Shown: one piece after another, positions 37,900-43,187 of the stretch | Position numbering within the stretch: position 1 is the stretch's first letter | Layout: every line of letters starts with the position of its first letter | Source of the DNA: DASZXJ01 sp035545895 | GTDB taxonomy: Bacteria; Planctomycetota; Phycisphaerae; Tepidisphaerales; Tepidisphaeraceae | DNA: 43,187 nt | NCBI GenBank assembly: GCA_035545895.1 | Contig: DASZXJ010000193.1 | Location: 1-43,187 of the forward strand | Direction of reading: 5' to 3' | The notes under the pieces: generated by a model | The model's input: the letters and a program-made list of their open reading frames with translations, nothing else | Database searches by the model: none | What the model was told of the DNA's origin: nothing | Made by a program: the position numbers and the translations under genes

Positions 37900-39285
37900 T
37901 CACTCCGCCTTTACGGCGGCGAGCAGGTCGAGCACGGCCTTTTTGCCGTCGGCGAAATACATCACGCAATTGTCGGCTGCGAACAGGGGATTGGGAATAT
38001 TTGCAAAGCCGGCACTTAAACTACGTTTGATGACTACGACCGTCCGAGCCTGGTCAACGTTAATGATCGGCATGCCGGCGATCGGACTTTGCGGATTGTT
38101 GCGGGCATCGGGATTAACGACATCGTTGGCGCCCAGCACGATGGCGACGTCCACCTGGGCCATTTGCGGATTGATTTCATCCATCTCAATGAGCTTGTCG
38201 TAAGGAATATCCGCCTCGGCCAGCAGCACGTTCATGTGCCCGGGCATTCGGCCGGCGACCGGGTGAATCGCAAATTCTACATTCGTGCCACGATCAACCA
38301 ATTCCTGATACAGGTCCCGAACCGCATGTTGTGCCTGCGCCACAGCCATTCCGTAACCGGGGACGATGACCACTCGCTGCGCACCGTCCAGCAGCATCGC
38401 GATGTCTTCCTGTGTGACGGATTTGACCTTGCCCTGATAAACGTCGTCCGCCGATGCGGCCTTGCTTGCATCGATTCGCCCGAACAACACGTTGAAAAAC
38501 GAGCGGTTCATCGCCTTGCACATGATGATCGACAGGATCAACCCTGAAGATCCGTCTAGCGCGCCTGCAACGATCAATAGGCGATTGCCCAACACAAAGC
38601 CCATCATGCTCGCGGACAAGCCCGCATACGAATTGAGCAGCGAAATGACCGTCGGCATATCCGCGCCGCCAATCGGAAGAACCAGGCAAACCCCGTACAT
38701 CGTGCCGAGCAAGAGCAGCATGATGAACAGCCAGATGTATCCGGGATAATAAATCAGACCGATTCCGCAAAGCAGCGCAAGTCCCAGGATGGCGAAGTTA
38801 ATCAGGTTTTGGCCCTTCAGCGCGATCGGAGAGGTTGGAATGATTTCCTGCAGTTTTCCCGCGGCAACCAGGCTGCCCGTGAATGTCAGGCTGCCCAGCA
38901 ACACTTCCAGCGCCAGAACACCCATGGGGAACTGATCGATATGCGGAGTTTGCAGATAGTAATGCGCGATACCTACAAGAGTAGCCGCCAAAGCGCCAAA
39001 CGCGTGCGAGAGGGCGGTTCGCTGTGGAACAGCGGTCATCGGCATCCAGATGGCCAGCGGAGCACCGATCAACGTGCCAATGACAAATCCAACGATGATC
39101 CACTCGTAACTGATGATTTCGTGCTTGAGGAGTGTACCGACGATGGCAAGCAGCATGCCGATTTCGCCCGCCTTGACGCCGCGACGTGCGGACTTGGGAT
39201 GACTCAGCCAGCGCAATGAGAGCACGAACAGCACTGCTGCTGCGATATAACTCGCGGAAACAAACAAGGTCGTCGAATCGTTCAT
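37900..39285 (-). CDS. pntB: NAD(P) transhydrogenase subunit beta
   Basis: From ATG 39285 the protein has 461 residues. The first part has eight to nine helices of the proton channel (for example SGLILSIIMCKAMNRSFFNVL and GALDGSSG). The C-terminal soluble dIII domain binds NADP(H): VVIVPGYGMAVAQAQHAVRDL, FAIHPVAGRMPGHMNVLLAEADIPYD in pieces, VLGANDVVNPDARNNPQSPIAGMP in pieces, and VIKRSLSAGFANIPNPLF. Together with pntA1 and pntA2 it couples hydride transfer between NADH and NADP+ to proton movement, supplying NADPH. It overlaps pntA2 by four bases (ATGA). The longer open frame upstream is rejected as it runs through pntA2. Confidence 0.96.
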   Translation of the reverse strand: MNDSTTLFVSASYIAAAVLFVLSLRWLSHPKSARRGVKAGEIGMLLAIVGTLLKHEIISYEWIIVGFVIGTLIGAPLAIWMPMTAVPQRTALSHAFGALAATLVGIAHYYLQTPHIDQFPMGVLALEVLLGSLTFTGSLVAAGKLQEIIPTSPIALKGQNLINFAILGLALLCGIGLIYYPGYIWLFIMLLLLGTMYGVCLVLPIGGADMPTVISLLNSYAGLSASMMGFVLGNRLLIVAGALDGSSGLILSIIMCKAMNRSFFNVLFGRIDASKAASADDVYQGKVKSVTQEDIAMLLDGAQRVVIVPGYGMAVAQAQHAVRDLYQELVDRGTNVEFAIHPVAGRMPGHMNVLLAEADIPYDKLIEMDEINPQMAQVDVAIVLGANDVVNPDARNNPQSPIAGMPIINVDQARTVVVIKRSLSAGFANIPNPLFAADNCVMYFADGKKAVLDLLAAVKAE

Positions 39286-39572
39286 GGCTTGCGCGGCTCC
39301 CGCTGCTTGAACATCTTGAGCATGCGATCGGTGATCCAGAATCCGCCGACGATGTTTGCAGTTGCGGCCGCGACTGCGACTGTTCCCAGAAATGTGTTGA
39401 AGCCCGATGCGCGAGATCCGGTCACCTCGATGGCGGCTACCACGGCAATCGCGGAGATCGCGTTGGTGAGCGACATCAATGGTGTATGAAGCAGAGGCGA
39501 GACGCGACGGATCACTTCCAATCCGAGCATCGTCGCCAGAACGAATACGAAAAAGGAGGATTCGAGTTCCAT
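39282..39572 (-). CDS. pntA2: NAD(P) transhydrogenase alpha subunit, membrane part (PntA2)
   Basis: The 96-residue protein is the separate membrane segment of the alpha subunit, with SFFVFVLATMLGLEVIRRVSP, LLHTPLMSLTNAISAI and a third helix (GTVAVAAATANIVGGFWI), ending in basic residues. It is the second gene of a three-gene transhydrogenase as in Rhodospirillum rubrum; in Escherichia coli it is fused to the NAD-binding domain. The 4-base overlap with pntB indicates translational coupling. A 56-base spacer containing a REP-like hairpin separates it from pntA1. Confidence 0.94.
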   Translation of the reverse strand: MELESSFFVFVLATMLGLEVIRRVSPLLHTPLMSLTNAISAIAVVAAIEVTGSRASGFNTFLGTVAVAAATANIVGGFWITDRMLKMFKQREPRKP

Positions 39573-39606
39573 AGAGTCGGACCTTCAACTATTTGTTTAC
39601 GAACCA

Positions 39607-39627
39607 CACGGCGGCGCCGTGGGCGTT
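39607..39627. repeat. REP-like hairpin between pntA1 and pntA2
   Basis: CACGGC (39607-39612) and GCCGTG (39616-39621) with a GGC loop, followed by GGCGTT. It matches 18173-18193 inside nuoL at 20 of 21 positions. No T-run for the minus-strand operon. Confidence 0.7.
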
Positions 39628-39628
39628 T

Positions 39629-40762
39629 TCATTGCGCGATTCCCATCGCTTTTTTCACCTGGGGGTGCACCACTTGTCCGTCTTTGCAGACGACCACACC
39701 CGCGGTGATTTCGTCAGCCATGTTCCACGTTATTTGCCTGGTTTTTCCGGTCAAATGCTGGATTAATTTAACAAGATTGCCTGCGTACATGCTGCTGGCA
39801 TCGTGGGCGCTTTGGCTGGTCAGATTGGTTTCGCCGACGATGGTCACGCCGTTGTGGACGATGATTTTTCCGGGCTCAGTGAGAGCGCAGTTGCCGCCGC
39901 GCTCAGCCGCCATATCGACGACTACGCTTCCGGGTCGCATGCGTTCGACCATTTCGGCACTGACGAGTTTTGGCGCGGGTCGCCCGGGGATCAGGGCGGT
40001 TGTGACGACCACATCCGAATCGGCCACGGTGTCAGCCATCATCTTTTGCTGAAGCGCTTTTTGTTCTTCGGTCAATTCTTTGGCATATCCTCCTTCACCG
40101 GAGGCCTGGACGGGCGGCATGACAAATTTTCCGCCGAGGGATTCAACCTGTTGAGCCACTTCGGGTCGAACGTCGATGGCACTGACAACCGCGCCCAAGC
40201 GTTTGGCGGTGGCGATTGCCTGCAGTCCCGCCACGCCCGCGCCAACGACAAACACCCTGGCGGGCTGAATGGTTCCGGCTGCGGTGATCATCATGGGAAG
40301 AATTTTGCCCAAAATGTCTGCTGCCCGAATGACTGCTTTATACCCCGCCAGATTGGCCTGGCTGGAAAGGGCGTCTATGGCCTGGGCGCGGGTAATTCGG
40401 GGAATCAACTCCATCGACAGTAGCGTTACGCCTTTTTCCGCCAGCGCCAGATTTGCCACCGCTGAACTCAATGGATCTGCAAAACCAATGACGATCTGAC
40501 CCGCCTTGAAATGTTGCGAATCCTGCTGGCCATCGACGCGGACCTGAAGAATGACCTCGGCTTCATGAATGAGGGCGCCGCGATCGTCAACGATCGTCGC
40601 TTTCTTATCGATGTATTGGGAATCGGTGAATCCGCTGGCGAATCCAGCTCCACGTTGCACACGGACTTCGTGCCCATCTTTTACAAGCAGCGCGACAGCG
40701 GAAGGAGTCAGGGCCACGCGGGTTTCGCCCGCACCAATTTCTGTAGGAACTGCAATGATCAT
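39629..40762 (-). CDS. pntA1: NAD(P) transhydrogenase alpha subunit, NAD-binding part (PntA1)
   Basis: The 377-residue soluble dI domain binds NAD(H). The beginning MIIAVPTEIGAGETRVALTPSAV and RVQRGAGFASGFTD are shared with alanine dehydrogenase; the dinucleotide fold is VFVVGAGVAGLQAIATAKRLGA. Later motifs include IPGRPAPKLVSAEMVERM and GGNCALTEPGK. Membrane parts follow as pntA2 and pntB. It is preceded by the M50 protease gene, whose stop overlaps its ATG by four bases, so the two are translated together. Complete and of normal length. Confidence 0.96.
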   Translation of the reverse strand: MIIAVPTEIGAGETRVALTPSAVALLVKDGHEVRVQRGAGFASGFTDSQYIDKKATIVDDRGALIHEAEVILQVRVDGQQDSQHFKAGQIVIGFADPLSSAVANLALAEKGVTLLSMELIPRITRAQAIDALSSQANLAGYKAVIRAADILGKILPMMITAAGTIQPARVFVVGAGVAGLQAIATAKRLGAVVSAIDVRPEVAQQVESLGGKFVMPPVQASGEGGYAKELTEEQKALQQKMMADTVADSDVVVTTALIPGRPAPKLVSAEMVERMRPGSVVVDMAAERGGNCALTEPGKIIVHNGVTIVGETNLTSQSAHDASSMYAGNLVKLIQHLTGKTRQITWNMADEITAGVVVCKDGQVVHPQVKKAMGIAQ

Positions 40763-41574
40763 GGCTGATTAGGGTCGCGCCATGATAGCGGCTGAGAATC
40801 GGATTGCACGGGGTATTGGGTCGAAACAAAATCAGGTTGAGGCCTGTTCATTCGGTTCATCCGATCCATCATTCCCATCGCCCGCGCTCGCAAAAAACCA
40901 GCCCAGGATTGCATCGCCGCAAATGCCGCCATCACAACCAGCCACATGTCACCCAGGAACAGCGCGAGCAAAACTCCCAGGCCGGCGCCGACCAGGCCAA
41001 TGACACTGGCAATCAGCAAACTGCGGATAGGTCCGATAAAAAACCACAGGATCGACCTGAGAATCTGTCCGCCATCCAATGGGTAGATCGGAAGCATGTT
41101 GAAGATCAGCAAAGTAAGGTTGATCAGAAACAGCATTTGCGCGAACGATTGACCATTGGACACAGGCGGATTGAAAGGAAATCCTTCGTGCAAAGTACCG
41201 CTGAAATATGCCAACCCAAGAGTGACCGGTACAAGAATGACGTTGACCAAAGGCCCGGCAGCGATACTCCAAAGCGTCGCGCCCGGGCGCTGCGGCGGAC
41301 TGACAAATGCAACCCCACCCAATGGCCAGAGCAGGATGCGATCTGCAGTTCCTCCGACGGATCGGCACGCCAGCGCATGACCAAATTCATGGGTTAATAC
41401 GATCCCAAACAGAGCAATGTATTCAGCCATGTTCCAGATCGGCGATCCATAAGCCTTGGTTCGCTGATATTCGAGCATGGCAACGATAAACCAGGTCCAA
41501 TGCAGGTAGACCTGAATACCAAATAGTTGAAAAAGCGGAATTCCGGATATTGGCATAACGTTCTCATACATCAT
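40759..41574 (-). CDS. Site-2-protease-type M50 membrane metalloprotease
   Basis: Of several possible starts, Met-Met at 41574/41571 gives about 271 residues and begins the first helix region; the long frame to 41775 would run into deoC. The zinc site is HEFGH (residues 62-66), with a third ligand in NMLPIYPLDGGQ (159-170); five or six helices are evident. There is no PDZ or CBS domain. Such proteases cut within membranes, often releasing anti-sigma factors or transcription regulators; the substrate here is unknown. The four-base overlap with pntA1 puts it at the head of the pnt operon, an unusual pairing. Confidence 0.9.
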   Translation of the reverse strand: MMYENVMPISGIPLFQLFGIQVYLHWTWFIVAMLEYQRTKAYGSPIWNMAEYIALFGIVLTHEFGHALACRSVGGTADRILLWPLGGVAFVSPPQRPGATLWSIAAGPLVNVILVPVTLGLAYFSGTLHEGFPFNPPVSNGQSFAQMLFLINLTLLIFNMLPIYPLDGGQILRSILWFFIGPIRSLLIASVIGLVGAGLGVLLALFLGDMWLVVMAAFAAMQSWAGFLRARAMGMMDRMNRMNRPQPDFVSTQYPVQSDSQPLSWRDPNQP

Positions 41575-41600
41575 ACGCGCGTCGAACGCATATTCGCAGG

Positions 41601-41606
41601 TATAAT
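41601..41606 (+). promoter_or_regulatory. -10 box of deoC, probably leaderless
   Basis: A perfect TATAAT ends 8 bases before the deoC ATG at 41615, so transcription should begin within a few bases of the start codon. No standard -35 box is seen. The 40-base gap to the divergent M50 gene is very short. Confidence 0.45.
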
Positions 41607-41614
41607 CCAGGCCG

Positions 41615-42529
41615 ATGGGTGTAACAGCCTCCATTTTACCCGATTTTTCAAGCACGCCGCCCATCGACCAGATCGGTGTGGAAGAGCGAATCGATCGACT
41701 TTCCAAACGGAGTGTGAAGAAAGAGTCCAAGGTCGTAGCGCTGAAACTGGCGCTGAGCATGATCGACCTGACCACGCTCGAAGGGGCCGATTCACCCGCA
41801 AAAGTCAGGCAATTATGCTATAAAGCCGCCCATCTCAACGATTCGCTGCCCGATCTGCCCACAGTAGCGGCGGTTTGCGTTTATCCGACATTGGTGAAGA
41901 TCGCCAAAGACGCGCTCAAGAACACTTCAATCAGGATTGCTTCGGTTGCAACAGGTTTTCCGTCGGGTCAGTATCCGCTCTCGACGAAACTGGAGGAGAC
42001 GAAATTCGCGGTCGAAGCCGGTGCCGATGAGATCGACATGGTCATTTCGCGAGGGCACTTCTTCGCGGGCGATTTTCAGTACGTTTTCGACGAAATCGCT
42101 GAAATCAAAGCCGCTTGTGGGCCTGCCCATCTCAAGGTCATCCTTGAGACCGGCGAACTTGGCACATTGGAGAACGTAAGAAAGGCCAGCGACCTGGCGA
42201 TGCACGCGGGCGCGGATTTCATCAAAACCAGCACCGGCAAGATCCAGCCGGCCGCAACCTTGCCTGTTACGCTGGTCATGCTTGATGCCATCCGAGATTT
42301 TTATCGAAAAACAGGCCGGAAAGTCGGAATGAAACCCGCAGGCGGCATCTCCACCGCGAAGGTGGCTATTCAGTATCTGGTACTCGTCCGGGAAACCCTC
42401 GGGAATAATTGGTTGACCCCAAACCTGTTTCGGATTGGAGCCAGTCGGCTGGCCAATGATATCCTGATGCAGCTTACCAAGGAGCGCGCCGGTGCTTATC
42501 AATCGCTGGATTACTTTTCACAGGATTGA
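41615..42529 (+). CDS. deoC: Deoxyribose-phosphate aldolase, long form
   Basis: The 304-residue protein is DeoC, which reversibly splits 2-deoxyribose 5-phosphate into acetaldehyde and glyceraldehyde 3-phosphate. The active site is seen as D141 (ADEIDMV), the Schiff-base lysine K204 (DFIKTSTGKI) and K240 (VGMKPAGGIST). It has the extra N-terminal 30-40 residues common in the longer DeoC group. A TATAAT box ends just before the ATG. It is divergent from the pnt operon, with no other nucleoside-salvage gene nearby. Confidence 0.95.
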   Translation: MGVTASILPDFSSTPPIDQIGVEERIDRLSKRSVKKESKVVALKLALSMIDLTTLEGADSPAKVRQLCYKAAHLNDSLPDLPTVAAVCVYPTLVKIAKDALKNTSIRIASVATGFPSGQYPLSTKLEETKFAVEAGADEIDMVISRGHFFAGDFQYVFDEIAEIKAACGPAHLKVILETGELGTLENVRKASDLAMHAGADFIKTSTGKIQPAATLPVTLVMLDAIRDFYRKTGRKVGMKPAGGISTAKVAIQYLVLVRETLGNNWLTPNLFRIGASRLANDILMQLTKERAGAYQSLDYFSQD

Positions 42530-42856
42530 GAAACTCTGCATCGCTGATTTGGAAGATGACAATCGGTCAAAAACGCGCTAAAGTCAGGTCCGATAAAAAC
42601 GCTTATAACGATCTTATTAACATCGCTTTACGTTGTGACGCGGGAGTTGACATCGTGCTTTGCGTCCGATAATTGTTTAAGAGGCGAAACAGCGCATTTT
42701 TTTGGCTTAGCCCTCCGATCTGCTGTTAGAATGAAAGTCTAAGTGTGATCAAGGGATGCACCCCAGGCGAGGTGCAATTGTAAGGGTTCCACTGCGTATG
42801 GTGGCGCGGTGTTACCTTTTGTCGTTCCATGGGTGGTTAGGGTCAGAGTTTACTGA
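42530..42856. other. 327-base region between deoC and the FHA gene
   Basis: No gene. A weak -10-like TAGAAT (42727-42732) has TTGGCT 19 bases upstream. TGCACC/GGTGCA (42757-42762/42771-42776) could fold as a short hairpin in the leader of the FHA gene. Confidence 0.3.
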
Positions 42857-43187
42857 ATGGCCGCATCGACGCCCGTCAAACTGGCATCCAACATCGGACC
42901 GGCTTTGCTTCCTTTGGGACATCACCAGGGAAAGCCGCCCATCCGAATTACGCGCCCGGTCTACGTCGTCGGGTCGCGAGCCAATGCCCGTTTGCACCTG
43001 GTTTCCAATAGCGTCAGCAAGGCCCACGCCCTGATCGTCCGCTCCAATAGCCGCACGTACATCCGCGACCTGGCCAGCCGAAACAAGGTTTACATCAATG
43101 GCGATGAGGTTCGCGAAGCAGAACTGGTCGAAAACGACCTGATTAAGATCGGAACCTTTACTTTCCAATACATTGCCGGCCTGGGCG
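42857..43187 (+). CDS. FHA-domain protein, C-terminus cut by window edge
   Basis: A TGA stop immediately precedes ATG 42857 in the same frame, which fixes the start region. The 110 visible residues have a 25-residue Pro/Gly-rich lead, then a forkhead-associated domain: VVGSRANARLHL, SNSVSKAHALIVR, RTYIRDLASRNKVYINGDEV and ENDLIKIGTFTFQYI. GSR, the Ser after the loop, and the K/H pair are the phosphothreonine-binding residues. FHA domains recognise targets of Ser/Thr kinases; a further domain may follow beyond the edge. No kinase gene is in the window. Confidence 0.85.
   Translation, partial: MAASTPVKLASNIGPALLPLGHHQGKPPIRITRPVYVVGSRANARLHLVSNSVSKAHALIVRSNSRTYIRDLASRNKVYINGDEVREAELVENDLIKIGTFTFQYIAGLG

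Noticed and set aside
39286..39588. Longer PntB starting upstream
   Set aside because: The extra residues are an out-of-frame reading of pntA2; ATG 39285 gives the normal PntB N-terminus.

Overview
The window looks like chromosomal DNA of a planctomycete, most likely of the Phycisphaerae side. I infer this from four proteins that begin with a short LE[ST]RxL(L/F) motif (the LEPR-XLL N-terminus of planctomycete secreted proteins), NPCBM carbohydrate-binding modules, a PEP-CTERM sorting signal, a YdjY-domain protein, an outer-membrane porin (a Gram-negative envelope) and weak or absent Shine-Dalgarno sites at many starts. No rRNA, tRNA, CRISPR array or recognisable transposase was seen.

Layout. 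(1) 1-10540, minus strand: three consecutive large paralogues, each a CE3-like SGNH esterase followed by alternating NPCBM and fibronectin type III modules; the first runs off the left edge. (2) 10.8-12.3 kb, plus: prmC and a degenerate response-regulator receiver protein. (3) 12.4-13.8 kb, minus: an OprO/OprP-type porin with its own terminator. (4) 14.4-20.9 kb, minus: nuoJ-K-L-M-N, membrane-arm subunits of complex I. (5) 21.1-29.2 kb: a PilZ protein, a GT39-like membrane glycosyltransferase, a beta-helix/RTX surface protein, a PHA-system protein and a YdjY protein; part of this stretch looks more AT-rich than its surroundings. (6) 29.2-30.7 kb: a PEP-CTERM trypsin-like protease and a [2Fe-2S] ferredoxin. 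(7) 30.7-35.2 kb, minus: nuoD, DinB-like, nuoE, a small ORF, nuoF, and a small membrane protein. (8) 35.4-37.6 kb: a membrane-anchored HTH/coiled-coil protein divergent from a parB gene that carries a parS palindrome in its leader. (9) 37.9-41.6 kb, minus: M50 protease - pntA1 - pntA2 - pntB, a proton-translocating transhydrogenase operon. (10) 41.6-43.2 kb, plus: deoC and a partial FHA protein.

Two themes dominate. One is membrane redox energetics: two separated pieces of complex I (D/E/F and J-N; A, B, C, G, H and I are not in the window) together with transhydrogenase. The other is a set of secreted, modular, probably polysaccharide-directed or adhesive proteins sharing an unusual N-terminus.

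Several non-coding structures stand out: a perfect 18-bp parS-type palindrome at parB, a 117-bp nested inverted-repeat element upstream of it, a GTTAC/GTAAC repeat cluster inside the nuoK-nuoL spacer, and hairpins recurring between genes. One of these hairpins lies inside nuoL, where it encodes part of a His-rich loop.
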